From: an uncultured Bacilli bacterium
Lineage (GTDB): Bacteria; Bacillota_I; Bacilli_A; RF39; UBA660
Length of the DNA stretch: 35,210 nt
Assembly (NCBI GenBank): GCA_947629305.1
Contig: CANRDD010000005.1
Span: forward strand, 1-35,210
Reading direction: 5' to 3'
Each line of letters opens with the position of its first letter. The first letter of the stretch is position 1. A program made the translations under genes and the position numbers. Positions 1 through 7,802 of this stretch are shown piece by piece. The notes beneath the pieces are model-generated. The model saw only the letters and a list, made by a program, of their open reading frames with translations, had not been told where the DNA came from and made no database searches.

Positions 1-196
1 TAAAAGTAACAAAAAAACAGTTATTAAAACATGGTCAAGAAGATCTACTATTTTTCCTGATTTTGTCGGACATACAATCGCTGTTCACAATGGAAAAGAT
101 TTTATCCCAGTTTATATAACTGAAGATATGGTTGGTCATAAATTAGGTGAGTTTGCATTAACTCGTAAATTTACAGGCCATGCTGGAAATAAATAG
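1..196 (+). CDS. rpsS: 30S ribosomal protein S19, C-terminal part (5' end outside window)
   Basis: The frame beginning at base 2 is open to TAG at 194-196 and gives the last 64 residues of S19. S19 sits in the 30S head near the decoding site. Visible family features are the [22 protein letters not shown] stretch in two blocks (TWSRRS, then [15 protein letters not shown]), then PVYIT and the ending [15 protein letters not shown], typical of bacterial S19. It is truncated only by the window edge. Position directly before rplV and rpsC matches the S10 operon order. Its stop TAG is part of the TAGGAGG Shine-Dalgarno of rplV, so the two genes are probably translationally coupled. Confidence 0.97.
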   Translation, partial: KSNKKTVIKTWSRRSTIFPDFVGHTIAVHNGKDFIPVYITEDMVGHKLGEFALTRKFTGHAGNK

Positions 197-204
197 GAGG
201 TATT

Positions 205-549
205 ATGGAAGCATATGCAATACATAAAAATGCTTTAATTAAACCTAGACTTGCAAGAATGACTATGGATTTAATTAGAGGCAAAGATGTGGAAACGGCT
301 CGAGGTATTTTAGAAAATACAAATACTAAAGCAAGTCGTTTAATCTTAAAAGTTTTAAATTCTGCTGTGGCCAATGCTGTTAATAACTTTGGTGCAAATG
401 AAAATGAATTAGTTATCAAGGAATGCTACATTAATCCGGGTCCTATTTATAAAAGAATTAAATTTGCGAGTCGTGGTAATGTAGATCGTCATGATAAAAG
501 AAGTAGCCACATAACGGTTAAGGTAACTGATAATAAGGAGGTTAAGTAA
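205..549 (+). CDS. rplV: 50S ribosomal protein L22
   Basis: A 114-residue protein, the usual L22 length. L22 binds 23S rRNA and its extended hairpin lines the peptide exit tunnel. Visible L22 features are KPRLARMTMDLIRGKDVETA near the N terminus, VLNSAVANAVNNF in the middle, and the hairpin and C-terminal strand with GPIYKRIKFASRGNVDRHDKRSSHITV split across two blocks (GPIYKRIKFASRG, then SSHITV). The ATG at 205 has AGGAGG four bases upstream. It lies between rpsS and rpsC, as in the S10 operon, and ends 3 bases before rpsC. Confidence 0.97.
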   Translation: MEAYAIHKNALIKPRLARMTMDLIRGKDVETARGILENTNTKASRLILKVLNSAVANAVNNFGANENELVIKECYINPGPIYKRIKFASRGNVDRHDKRSSHITVKVTDNKEVK

Positions 550-552
550 AAA

Positions 553-1239
553 ATGGGACAAAAAGTTAATCCAATAGGATATAGACTTGGTGTTAATAAA
601 GAATGGCAAAGTCGTTGGTATTCGAAAAAAGATTATTCTGATAATTTAATTAAAGATATTAAAATTAGAGAATATATTGAAAAAAATCTTAAAGATGCCG
701 CTATTGCGAGTGTTGTTATTGAACGGAAGAAAAATAGATGTGAAATAACAATTTATACTGCTAAACCTGGTATTATTATTGGTCGTGGTGGTGAAGATAT
801 CGAAAAATTAAGAGGCAAAATAGCTAAATTAGTTGGAGCTAAACAAGAAGAAATATTTATTAATATTGTGGAAGAAAAGAATCCTGATTTAAATGCTCAA
901 TTAGTGGCTAATAATATTGCTAGTCAAATTGAAGCTCGGGCTCCATTTAGAAGTGCCCAAAAAAGAGCTATCAAAAATACCATGAAAGCTGGAGCTAAAG
1001 GTTGTAAAACAAGTGTATCTGGTCGTTTAGGTGGAGCTGAAATGGCAAGAACTGAAGGTTATACTGAAGGTACAGTTCCTCTTCATACGATTAGAGCGGA
1101 TGTTGATTATGCCCAAGCTGAAGCTCATACAACTTATGGTAAAATTGGAGTAAAAGTATGGATTTATAAAAATGAAATACTTCCAGCCAAAAAGTCAGGG
1201 AAGGGAGTAGATAAAAATGTTGATGCCAAAGAGAACTAA
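553..1239 (+). CDS. rpsC: 30S ribosomal protein S3
   Basis: A 228-residue S3, which helps form the mRNA entry channel in the 30S head. It starts with [14 protein letters not shown], the canonical S3 N terminus. A KH type 2 domain follows with the GxxG loop as [15 protein letters not shown] around residues 75-90. The C-terminal S3 domain contains [20 protein letters not shown] and [13 protein letters not shown]. The Shine-Dalgarno AAGGAGG at about 535-541 lies inside the end of rplV, so the two genes are coupled. The last 23 bases overlap rplP. The C-terminal tail is short and lysine-rich. Confidence 0.97.
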   Translation: MGQKVNPIGYRLGVNKEWQSRWYSKKDYSDNLIKDIKIREYIEKNLKDAAIASVVIERKKNRCEITIYTAKPGIIIGRGGEDIEKLRGKIAKLVGAKQEEIFINIVEEKNPDLNAQLVANNIASQIEARAPFRSAQKRAIKNTMKAGAKGCKTSVSGRLGGAEMARTEGYTEGTVPLHTIRADVDYAQAEAHTTYGKIGVKVWIYKNEILPAKKSGKGVDKNVDAKEN

Positions 1240-1654
1240 ATATCGTAAAAGTCATCGTATTAGTTATGATGGCCATGCCAAAGGTAATACTGAATTACAT
1301 TTTGGCGAATATGGTTTAATGGCAACAGAAGGTGCTTGGATCTCAGCTAGACAAATCGAAGCAGCCAGAATTGCTATGACAAGATTTATGAAACGTGGTG
1401 GCAAAGTATTTATTAATATTTTCCCTCATATGCCAAGAACTAAAAAACCTCTTGAAACTCGTCAAGGTAAAGGGAAAGGTTCTGTTGAAGAATGGGTAGC
1501 AGTTGTTAAAGCTGGTAAAATTATGTTTGAAATAACAGGTGTTGATGAAGCAACAGCTCGTGAAGCTTTAAGACTTGCTTCTCATAAATTATCTGTTCAA
1601 AGCAAATTTGTAAAAAAAGAAGACGTAAAGGATGGTGATTCTCTTGGAAATTAG
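1217..1654 (+). CDS. rplP: 50S ribosomal protein L16
   Basis: A 145-residue L16, which sits at the base of the central protuberance and contacts A-site tRNA and 5S rRNA surroundings. The start [11 protein letters not shown] is the canonical bacterial L16 start, so the ATG at 1217 is preferred over the one at 1223 even though it overlaps rpsC by 23 bases. [26 protein letters not shown] and [20 protein letters not shown] are family signatures. In the last one the residue after the conserved Arg is Gln, where most bacteria have Met. GGGAG at about 1199-1207 serves as Shine-Dalgarno. The 3' end overlaps rpmC. Confidence 0.96.
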   Translation: MLMPKRTKYRKSHRISYDGHAKGNTELHFGEYGLMATEGAWISARQIEAARIAMTRFMKRGGKVFINIFPHMPRTKKPLETRQGKGKGSVEEWVAVVKAGKIMFEITGVDEATAREALRLASHKLSVQSKFVKKEDVKDGDSLGN

Positions 1655-1844
1655 TGCTTTAAGAAAATTATCTGATGAAGAATTAAAGAAAAAGATAAAG
1701 GAAACTAAAGAAGAATTATTTCAAAAAAGAATGCAACAAGCAAATGGTACTTTAGAAAAACCAGTTGTTTTAAGAACACTTCGAAGAGATGTAGCCAGAA
1801 TGAAGACAGTCTTAAAAGAAAGAGAACTTGGAGGTAATAAATAA
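1644..1844 (+). CDS. rpmC: 50S ribosomal protein L29, TTG start
   Basis: L29 sits near the exit tunnel and forms part of the trigger factor/SRP docking area. I place the start at the TTG at 1644, giving a 66-residue protein beginning [14 protein letters not shown], which aligns with the usual MKANELRELSDEEL. GGTGAT at 1634-1639, complementary to the 16S 3' end, is correctly placed for this TTG. The ATG at 1632 would add four residues that L29 does not have and has no properly spaced Shine-Dalgarno. The internal [20 protein letters not shown] and [18 protein letters not shown] stretches are L29-like. It overlaps rplP by 11 bases and shares TAATG with rpsQ. Confidence 0.9.
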   Translation: MEISALRKLSDEELKKKIKETKEELFQKRMQQANGTLEKPVVLRTLRRDVARMKTVLKERELGGNK

Positions 1845-2101
1845 TGGCAGAAATTAAACAAGAACTTATTGGTAAAGTAGTTAGTGCTGCTAATAATAAA
1901 ACTATTACAGTTTTAGTTGAAACTTCAAAAAAACATCCTTTATATAAGAAACAAGTTAAATATTCCAAAAAATATGCTGCACATGATGAAGAAAATAAAG
2001 CAAAAGTAGGAGATACAGTTAAAATTAGAATGACTAGACCATTATCTAAAACAAAAAGATATGAATTAGTAGAAATCCTAGTTGAAGCTGTTATCCTTTA
2101 G
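1844..2101 (+). CDS. rpsQ: 30S ribosomal protein S17
   Basis: An 85-residue S17, a primary 16S rRNA binder with an OB fold. Recognised by [39 protein letters not shown] and [24 protein letters not shown], all in family order. The ATG at 1844 shares its first base with the rpmC stop (TAATG), which implies termination-reinitiation coupling. Its TAG stop at 2099-2101 is part of the TAGGAGG Shine-Dalgarno of rplN. Confidence 0.96.
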   Translation: MAEIKQELIGKVVSAANNKTITVLVETSKKHPLYKKQVKYSKKYAAHDEENKAKVGDTVKIRMTRPLSKTKRYELVEILVEAVIL

Positions 2102-2112
2102 GAGGTATTATT

Positions 2113-2481
2113 ATGGTAATGCAAGAAAGTAAACTTAAAGTTGCTGACAACTCAGGAGCTCGTGAACTTTTAGTTATAAGAGTTATGGGTGGATCTAAAG
2201 TTAAATATGGTAATATTGGTGATGTAGTTGTTGGGACAGTTAAAAAAGCTATTCCTAATAGTCCTATTAAAAAAGGTAAAGTAGTAAAAGCCGTTATTGT
2301 AAGAAGCGTTGAAGGCGTTCGTCGTAGTGATGGTTCTTATATTAAATTTGATGATAATGCCTGTGTCTTAATAAGAGATGATAAATCACCTGTGGGAACT
2401 CGGGTTTTAGGACCAGTTGCTAGAGAGTTAAGAGAAAAAGATTTTACAAAGATTGTCTCTCTTGCTCCGGAAGTATTATAG
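2113..2481 (+). CDS. rplN: 50S ribosomal protein L14
   Basis: A 122-residue protein, exactly the usual L14 length. L14 lies at the subunit interface, contacts 16S rRNA and is the docking site for the silencing factor RsfS. Visible family blocks are [20 protein letters not shown] near the N terminus, [25 protein letters not shown] and [25 protein letters not shown] at the C terminus (read as [12 protein letters not shown] and [10 protein letters not shown]). Shine-Dalgarno AGGAGGT is at about 2100-2106. Its TAG stop again merges with the AGGAGG of rplX. Confidence 0.97.
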   Translation: MVMQESKLKVADNSGARELLVIRVMGGSKVKYGNIGDVVVGTVKKAIPNSPIKKGKVVKAVIVRSVEGVRRSDGSYIKFDDNACVLIRDDKSPVGTRVLGPVARELREKDFTKIVSLAPEVL

Positions 2482-2490
2482 GAGGTACTT

Positions 2491-2853
2491 ATGAAAGTTA
2501 AAGTTGGTGATTCAGTTTTAATCCTTGCTGGAAAAGATAAAGGAAAAACTGGTAAAGTATTAAGAACTCTTAAGAAAGATGGAAAAGTAGTTGTGGAAGG
2601 AATTAATATTGTTAAAAAACATTCTAAACCTAGAACAACTACTGAAAGTGGAGGAATATTTGATATTGAAGCTCCTATTAATGTATCAAATGTTAAAGTA
2701 GTTGATGCTGCTAAAGTTAAAGAAGTTAAAAAAGCAGCTAAAGATAAAAAAGTAGAAGATGCTAAAATAGAAGAAGTTAAAAAAGAAACAAAACCAAAGA
2801 AAACTACTTCTTCAAAAGAAAAGAAAGCACCTGCTAAGAAAGCGAGTAAATAG
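2491..2853 (+). CDS. rplX: 50S ribosomal protein L24 with lysine-rich C-terminal tail
   Basis: A 120-residue L24, an early-assembly protein that binds the 5' region of 23S rRNA. Residues 3-31 are the KOW motif ([21 protein letters not shown]). The conserved [12 protein letters not shown] follows at 37-47 and [16 protein letters not shown] at 53-68. From about residue 72 on, the conserved second half of L24 (the strand with a VGYK-like and a DGKKVR-like motif in Bacillus) is absent. A low-complexity tail of about 49 residues rich in Lys, Glu, Ala, Thr and Ser replaces it. The frame is clean, so this looks like real divergence rather than a frameshift. The start is fixed by AGGAGG at 2480-2485. 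Confidence 0.95.
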   Translation: MKVKVGDSVLILAGKDKGKTGKVLRTLKKDGKVVVEGINIVKKHSKPRTTTESGGIFDIEAPINVSNVKVVDAAKVKEVKKAAKDKKVEDAKIEEVKKETKPKKTTSSKEKKAPAKKASK

Positions 2854-2855
2854 TT

Positions 2856-3395
2856 ATGAGTAATTTTAAAGAATTATATAATAAAGAAATTATTCCAGCC
2901 CTTAAAAAAGAATATAATTATTCAACAGTTATGGCTGTGCCAAGACTTGAAAAAATAGTTATTAATATGGGTGTTGGTGAAGGTAGCAAAGATGAAAAAT
3001 TTATTACTGCTGCTGTTCATGATTTAGAATTAATAACTGGTCAAAAACCAGTTGTAACAAAAGCTCGTAATTCTATTGCTGGCTTTAAGATTAGAGAAGG
3101 TCAACCAGTTGGAGTTAAAGTTACTTTAAGAGGAGAATATATGTATTATTTCTTTGAAAAATTAGTTAAAGTAGCCCTACCTCGGGTTAGAGACTTTCGT
3201 GGTGTTTCTCCTCATGCCTTTGATGGTAAAGGAAATTACACTATTGGTTTAAAAGAACAATTAGTTTTCCCAGAAATCGAATATGATGATGTTGTGAAAG
3301 TTCGTGGTATGGATATAGTATTTGTTACGACGGCTAAAAGCAATGAAGAAGCTAAAAGTTTATTAAAAGGCTTTGGAATGCCTTTCAAGAATTAA
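2856..3395 (+). CDS. rplE: 50S ribosomal protein L5
   Basis: A 179-residue L5, the 5S rRNA-binding protein of the central protuberance that also contacts P-site tRNA. Recognised by [63 protein letters not shown] (in two blocks), and [19 protein letters not shown]. It begins two bases after the rplX stop without a strong Shine-Dalgarno, so translation probably depends on coupling to rplX. Its TAA stop is part of TAAGGAGG, the Shine-Dalgarno of rpsN. Confidence 0.97.
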   Translation: MSNFKELYNKEIIPALKKEYNYSTVMAVPRLEKIVINMGVGEGSKDEKFITAAVHDLELITGQKPVVTKARNSIAGFKIREGQPVGVKVTLRGEYMYYFFEKLVKVALPRVRDFRGVSPHAFDGKGNYTIGLKEQLVFPEIEYDDVVKVRGMDIVFVTTAKSNEEAKSLLKGFGMPFKN

Positions 3396-3405
3396 GGAGG
3401 ATGTT

Positions 3406-3591
3406 ATGGCAAAGAAAAGTATGATAGTTAAAAACCAAAGAACACCTAAATTTTCAACTCGTGCATATACGCGTTGTAATAGATGTGGACGTCCTCATGG
3501 TGTTTTAAAAAGATATGGTATCTGCCGTATTTGCTTCAGAGAACTTGCTAATGAAGGTAAGTTACCTGGCGTTAAGAAATCTAGTTGGTAG
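3406..3591 (+). CDS. rpsN: 30S ribosomal protein S14, zinc-binding type Z
   Basis: The 61-residue zinc form of S14, which assembles in the 30S head. The Cys4 zinc knuckle reads CNRCG ... CRICF. The total length and the [12 protein letters not shown] start match type Z S14 rather than the longer 89-101-residue zinc-free type. I start at the ATG at 3406, six bases after AAGGAGG. An in-frame ATG at 3373 inside rplE would add 11 unrelated residues. The TAG stop at 3589-3591 begins the TAGGAGG in front of rpsH. Confidence 0.96.
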   Translation: MAKKSMIVKNQRTPKFSTRAYTRCNRCGRPHGVLKRYGICRICFRELANEGKLPGVKKSSW

Positions 3592-3602
3592 GAGGAAAAT
3601 TT

Positions 3603-4001
3603 ATGTTTGTACAAGATAAAATAGCTGATATGCTTACAAGAATACGTAATGCAAATCAAATGAAATATGAAACTGTTGAAGTTGTTGGTACGAAAATGAC
3701 TCTTGGAATTGCCGAAATATTAAAAAGTGAAGGTTATATTGCTGATTATAATTATGAAAAAGATTCTAAAGGTGATAAATTAACATTAACTTTAAAATAT
3801 GGTGATAAAAAAGAAAGAGTTATTACTGGACTTAAAAGAATTAGTAAATCTGGTTTAAGAGTTTATGCGAAAGCTACAGAAATTCCTCGTGTTTTAAATG
3901 GTTTAGGTATTGCTATTATTTCCACTAGTGAAGGCTTAATGACTGATAAAGAAGCACGGGCTAAAGGATTAGGAGGTGAAGTTCTTGCCTATATTTGGTA
4001 A
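3603..4001 (+). CDS. rpsH: 30S ribosomal protein S8
   Basis: A 132-residue S8, a primary binder of the central domain of 16S rRNA and, in many bacteria, the translational repressor of the spc operon. The start [18 protein letters not shown] at 3603 fits the family and is preceded by AGGAGG at 3590-3595; the in-frame ATG at 3585 lies before that site. The C terminus has [22 protein letters not shown] (in two halves) and [27 protein letters not shown] (read as [13 protein letters not shown] and GGEVLAYIW), the strongest S8 signature. The 10-base gap to rplF holds no other signal. Confidence 0.97.
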   Translation: MFVQDKIADMLTRIRNANQMKYETVEVVGTKMTLGIAEILKSEGYIADYNYEKDSKGDKLTLTLKYGDKKERVITGLKRISKSGLRVYAKATEIPRVLNGLGIAIISTSEGLMTDKEARAKGLGGEVLAYIW

Positions 4002-4010
4002 GATAAGCTT

Positions 4011-4547
4011 ATGAGTAGAATAGGTGAAAGAAAACTTACACTTCCAACTGGTGTTACAGCATCAATGGAAGGTAGCACTTTAAAAATTAAAGGAGCTAAA
4101 GGAGAACTTACATTAAATGTAAGTGATCTAATTGATGTTAATATTACTGATAATGTTTTAACTACTAAACAAAAAAGAGAATCTAGTAGAGCTAATGTTA
4201 TGCAAGGAACAATGAATTCTTTAATTAATAATATGATAATTGGTGTATCTACTGGTTTTGAAAAAGGTTTAGAAGCTGTTGGGGTTGGATATCGTTTCAA
4301 TGTTCAAGGCAATAAAATAAGCATTAATGCTGGTTATTCTCATCCAGTTGTTATTGATGTTCCAAATGGTTTAAATGTTACCCAAGAAAGTAATACCGAA
4401 ATTACTGTTCATGGAATTGATAAACAAAGAGTTTCAGAATTTGCGGCTAATATTCGAAAAGTAAGAGAACCAGAACCTTATAAAGGTAAAGGTATTCGTT
4501 ATAAAGGTGAATATGTACGTCGTAAAGAAGGAAAGAAAGCGGCATAG
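4011..4547 (+). CDS. rplF: 50S ribosomal protein L6
   Basis: A 178-residue L6 with two similar domains, located near the factor-binding GTPase centre of the 50S. It begins MSRIGERKLTLPTGVT, close to the canonical MSRIGxxPIxIP. GVSTGFEKGLEAVGVGYR lies in the middle, and the C-terminal signature is VREPEPYKGKGIRYKGEYVRRKEGKKA (read as EPEPYKGKGIRYKGE and VRRKEGKKA). No strong Shine-Dalgarno lies directly before 4011, but AGGAGGTGA at 3969-3977 in the end of rpsH may help coupling. Confidence 0.97.
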   Translation: MSRIGERKLTLPTGVTASMEGSTLKIKGAKGELTLNVSDLIDVNITDNVLTTKQKRESSRANVMQGTMNSLINNMIIGVSTGFEKGLEAVGVGYRFNVQGNKISINAGYSHPVVIDVPNGLNVTQESNTEITVHGIDKQRVSEFAANIRKVREPEPYKGKGIRYKGEYVRRKEGKKAA

Positions 4548-4561
4548 GGAAGGAGTAAATT

Positions 4562-4918
4562 ATGATAAAAAAAGAATCTAATAATGTGGCGAGAATTCGT
4601 CGTCATAAAAGAGTTCGTAAAACTATAACAGGAACAAATGAAGTTCCAAGATTAAATGTTTTTCGTTCTAATAATGGTATTTATGTCCAAGTTATTGATG
4701 ATGTCACAGGAACAACCCTTGCTAGTTCTTCTAACTTAGAATTAAAAATTAAAAATGGGGGTAATATTGAAGCTGCTAAAGCAGTTGGAAAAGATATTGC
4801 TCTTAAATGTCAAAAATTAAATATTAAAAAAATTGTATTTGATCGTGGAGGCTATGCTTATCATGGTCGAGTAGCCGCTTTAGCTGATGCAGCCAGAAGC
4901 GCAGGACTAGAATTTTAG
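4562..4918 (+). CDS. rplR: 50S ribosomal protein L18
   Basis: A 118-residue L18, which with L5 and L25 binds 5S rRNA. Recognised by [35 protein letters not shown] (in two blocks: [10 protein letters not shown] and [19 protein letters not shown]), [12 protein letters not shown] and the C-terminal signature [28 protein letters not shown] at 4548-4555 is the Shine-Dalgarno for the ATG at 4562. The stop is immediately followed by GGGAGGT for rpsE. Confidence 0.96.
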   Translation: MIKKESNNVARIRRHKRVRKTITGTNEVPRLNVFRSNNGIYVQVIDDVTGTTLASSSNLELKIKNGGNIEAAKAVGKDIALKCQKLNIKKIVFDRGGYAYHGRVAALADAARSAGLEF

Positions 4919-4927
4919 GGAGGTAAC

Positions 4928-5431
4928 ATGAGAAATCAAAAGCAAGAACAAAAGAAAAACTTATTAGAAGAAAAAGTTATTTCAATAACAAGAGTTACTA
5001 AAGTTACCCAAGGTGGTAGACATTTTCGTTTTTCCGCAACAGTTGCTGTTGGTAATCGAAAAGGTTTAATTGGTATTGGTAGTGGCAAAGCTAATGAAGT
5101 ACCAGAAGCTATTAAAAAAGCTATTCAAGCTGCTAATAAAAATGTCACAAAAATTGCCTTAAGTGAAGGAAGAACTGTTCCTCATGAAGCAACTGCTAAA
5201 GTTGGACGTTCCGTTGTTTTAATTAAACCAGCAAAAGCTGGACGCGGAATTGTTGCTGGTGGAGCTGCCAGAGCGGTTCTTGAACTTGCTGGGGTTAAGG
5301 ATATTGTTGCTAAATCTTTAGGAGCTAATACCCAAATAAATGTTGCTAAGGCAACTCTTGAAGCTCTTCAAAGTGAAAGAACTCCAGAACATATTGCTGA
5401 ACTTCGTGGCAAGAAAGTTGAGGAATTATAA
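4928..5431 (+). CDS. rpsE: 30S ribosomal protein S5
   Basis: A 167-residue S5, which lies at the mRNA entry site and contributes to decoding fidelity. The N-terminal double-stranded-RNA-binding-like domain has [21 protein letters not shown], and the C-terminal domain has [20 protein letters not shown] and [20 protein letters not shown]. The ATG at 4928 follows GGGAGG at 4918-4923. In most bacteria rpmD (L30) follows. Here rplO starts two bases after the stop, so L30 is absent from its usual place. Confidence 0.97.
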   Translation: MRNQKQEQKKNLLEEKVISITRVTKVTQGGRHFRFSATVAVGNRKGLIGIGSGKANEVPEAIKKAIQAANKNVTKIALSEGRTVPHEATAKVGRSVVLIKPAKAGRGIVAGGAARAVLELAGVKDIVAKSLGANTQINVAKATLEALQSERTPEHIAELRGKKVEEL

Positions 5432-5432
5432 G

Positions 5433-5876
5433 ATGAAATTAGAAAATTTACCAAAAACGAAAGAAATGAAAGTAGCTAAAAGAGTTGGTCGTGGACCAGG
5501 AAGTGGCATGGGTAAAACGGCTACTCGAGGAGAAAACGGGCAAAAATCAAGAAGTGGAGCTTCTATTAAAGCTTGGTTCCAAGGTGGACAAACACCACTT
5601 CATCGGAGAATACCTATTCGTGGATTTAATAATGCTAATTTTCGGACAGAATATGCTGTTATTAATTTAAGTGATTTAGATAAGTTCTTTAATGATGGTG
5701 ATGAAGTTAATCCAACAGTTCTTTATGAAAGAGGAATTGTTAAAAAACAACTAGCCGGAATTAAAGTTTTAGCTAATGGAGAATTAACGAAAAAGTTAGT
5801 TGTTAAAGCCCATCGTTTCTCTACTAAAGCTGTAACAAAAATTGAAAATGCAGGCGGCAAAGCTGAGGTGATCTAA
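5433..5876 (+). CDS. rplO: 50S ribosomal protein L15
   Basis: A 147-residue L15, a late-assembly 50S protein. It starts MKLENLPKTKEMKVAKRVGRGPGSGMGKT (read as MKLENLPKTKEM and RVGRGPGSGMGKT) and continues with RGENGQKSRSG, FQGGQTPLHRRIPIRGF and a C-terminal domain ending AGGKAEVI. The ATG at 5433 gives this standard start and is preceded by GAGGAA at 5420-5425. An ATG upstream at 5340 in the same frame lies inside rpsE and encodes unrelated residues. The gene sits directly between rpsE and secY, with rpmD missing. Confidence 0.96.
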   Translation: MKLENLPKTKEMKVAKRVGRGPGSGMGKTATRGENGQKSRSGASIKAWFQGGQTPLHRRIPIRGFNNANFRTEYAVINLSDLDKFFNDGDEVNPTVLYERGIVKKQLAGIKVLANGELTKKLVVKAHRFSTKAVTKIENAGGKAEVI

Positions 5877-5877
5877 G

Positions 5878-7167
5878 ATGTTTCAAGGAATTACCCAACT
5901 TTTTAGTAAAGATAATAAAGATTTAAGAAAAAGAATCTATTTAACATTATTTTGTTTAGGTATATTTTGCTTAGGAACAACAATTACTATTCCTTGGGCA
6001 AAACCTTGGACAACAGATATAATTAAAACATTAGATTTAGGTTTCTTAGAAATATTCAATTTGATGAGTGGAGGAGGACTTAAAACCTTTGCTATATTTG
6101 GTTTAGGAGTATCTCCTTATATCACAGCATCAATTATTACCCAATTATTACAAATGGATATAATTCCTTATTTTAAAGAATTAAAAGATCAAGGATATGT
6201 GGGAAGACAAAAAATTAATAAAATAACTCGTTATTTAGGAATATTAATTGCTTTCTTCCAAGCATATGTTGTATGTTATTTTTATCTAAGTGGTGCTGAT
6301 GTTATGACAATGTTAAAAGTATCCTTAGTTATGACAGCAGGTACAGCCTTTTGTTTATGGATGGGTGATGAAATTACTAATAAAGGTATTGGTAATGGCC
6401 AATCATTATTAATCATGGCAGGGATATTACAAAGTATGCCAAATGTCTTTACAGGAGCATTTCGTGGTTTTATTCTAAGTAATTCTTATGCTAGATGGTT
6501 AGGTATTATTTTATTTAGTATATTTATTATTGTTTATATTCTGATTATTGTTGGTGTTATTTGGATTCAACTTGCGGAAAGAAGAATACCTATTCAATAT
6601 GCTAATCGTTCTACAACAGCTTATGGTGCTCAAGGTAGTTTCTTACCACTTAAGATAAATGCTGCTGGGGTTATACCTGTTATCTTCGCTTCCATTTTAA
6701 CAACTATTCCGGCAACAATTGTTGGTTTAACCAAAAAGCAAGCAGCCATAAATTTTGTTAATAAATATATTATTTATACAACACCAACTGGATTTGTTCT
6801 ATATATTATATTAATTTTTGCTTTTTCATACTTTTATACATTCTTAGTTATGAATCCTGATGAAATGAGTAAAAATTTAAATGAAAGGGGAGGATATATT
6901 CCTGGGGTTAGACCTGGAGAAGACACATCTGCTTATATTAGTTCTTCTTTAGGTAAATTAACTTGTGTTGGTAGTTTATTCCTTGTCGTCTTAGCGGGTA
7001 TACCTGTTATCTTCTCTCTGATCTTTAAAGATACTTTAGGTTCTAGTGTTTCGCTAGGTGGAACAGGGATATTAATTGTTGTTGGTGTTGCTATTGAAAC
7101 ATATAAACAAATTGAAAGTAGTTTAATCTCTCGTAGCTATAAAGCTCGTAGAAAGAGACTTAGATAA
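5878..7167 (+). CDS. secY: Preprotein translocase subunit SecY
   Basis: A 429-residue polytopic membrane protein with about ten transmembrane segments, the channel-forming subunit of the Sec translocon. Family features are the plug-region GGGLKTFAIFGLGVSPYITASI (in two halves: GGGLKTFAIFGLG and VSPYITASIITQLL), the TNKGIGNGQSL motif, AERRIPIQYANR before TM6-7, the FLPLKINAAGVIPVIFA loop, and the C-terminal cytoplasmic loop with ERGGYIPGVRPGEDT and ending in SYKARRKRLR. The ATG at 5878 follows GAGGTGAT. Its position between rplO and adk is the normal spc operon order. It should carry the exported surface proteins found later in this window. Confidence 0.98.
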   Translation: MFQGITQLFSKDNKDLRKRIYLTLFCLGIFCLGTTITIPWAKPWTTDIIKTLDLGFLEIFNLMSGGGLKTFAIFGLGVSPYITASIITQLLQMDIIPYFKELKDQGYVGRQKINKITRYLGILIAFFQAYVVCYFYLSGADVMTMLKVSLVMTAGTAFCLWMGDEITNKGIGNGQSLLIMAGILQSMPNVFTGAFRGFILSNSYARWLGIILFSIFIIVYILIIVGVIWIQLAERRIPIQYANRSTTAYGAQGSFLPLKINAAGVIPVIFASILTTIPATIVGLTKKQAAINFVNKYIIYTTPTGFVLYIILIFAFSYFYTFLVMNPDEMSKNLNERGGYIPGVRPGEDTSAYISSSLGKLTCVGSLFLVVLAGIPVIFSLIFKDTLGSSVSLGGTGILIVVGVAIETYKQIESSLISRSYKARRKRLR

Positions 7168-7802
7168 TGAAGAATATCATTTTTATTGCTCCTCCTGCCG
7201 CGGGTAAAGGAACTATTTCCGAACGTTTAAAAGAAAATTTAGGTTATGTTCATATATCCACGGGAGATATGTTAAGAGAAGCTATAAAAAATAAAACATC
7301 TTTAGGTTTAATAGTTGAATCTATCATGGCTAAAGGTGAATATGTTAGTGATGATATTGTTATTAGTTTAATTAAAGATAAATTAAATAGTTTAGATGGA
7401 AAACCATTTATCTTAGATGGTTTTCCTCGGACTATTAATCAAGCTTTAGAACTAGATAAAAATATTCTTAATTTAAATTATCAAGTTATTTATTTAGAAA
7501 TAAGTAAAGAAGAAGCTTTAAAAAGAGCTTTAGGTCGAATTACTTGTAGCTGTGGAAAAACATATAATCTTAATGTTACTAATTTAAAACCAAAGGTAAG
7601 TGGTATATGTGATGCCTGTGGGCAAGCTTTAAGGCAAAGAGATGATGATAATGAAGAAGCATTTATTATAAGATATAATAATTATATGGAAAAAACTAAA
7701 CCAATTATGGATTATTATATAGAAAAAAATTTATTAGTTATGCTTGATGCTACTAAAGATATGGAAAAGCTTTATAATGATATTATCGAGGTTATTAAAT
7801 GA
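7167..7802 (+). CDS. adk: Adenylate kinase with zinc LID and atypical P-loop
   Basis: A 211-residue adenylate kinase (AMP + ATP to 2 ADP, cytosolic energy homeostasis). The P-loop is APPAAGKGT at residues 8-16, where the family consensus is GPPGAGKGT, so two glycines are alanines while the catalytic Lys-Gly-Thr remains. The AMP-binding STGDMLR, the DGFPRT motif, and a LID domain with four cysteines follow. The first cysteine pair is C-x-C rather than the usual C-x2-C; the second is CDAC. The arginines of RQRDDD are intact. The frame is complete and the gene overlaps map by four bases (ATGA). I expect an active enzyme. Confidence 0.96.
   Translation: MKNIIFIAPPAAGKGTISERLKENLGYVHISTGDMLREAIKNKTSLGLIVESIMAKGEYVSDDIVISLIKDKLNSLDGKPFILDGFPRTINQALELDKNILNLNYQVIYLEISKEEALKRALGRITCSCGKTYNLNVTNLKPKVSGICDACGQALRQRDDDNEEAFIIRYNNYMEKTKPIMDYYIEKNLLVMLDATKDMEKLYNDIIEVIK

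Noticed and set aside
171-419. 82-codon ORF on the - strand across rpsS/rplV
   Set aside because: Antisense shadow of rplV with no Shine-Dalgarno and no family features; other - strand ORFs (e.g. 3989-4300, 16016-16330, 16730-17047, 29743-29946) were rejected for the same reason.
5340-5432. Longer rplO starting at ATG 5340
   Set aside because: The 31 added residues lie in rpsE and do not resemble L15. ATG 5433 gives the standard N terminus.
5485-5670. 61-codon + strand ORF in another frame inside rplO
   Set aside because: Lies wholly within rplO, whose protein is fully conserved; no separate signals.
7799-7802. Possible TGA recoding to Trp as in Mollicutes
   Set aside because: TGA ends adk at the expected length, and TGA also ends the SH3-type gene; Trp codons in the other genes are TGG.
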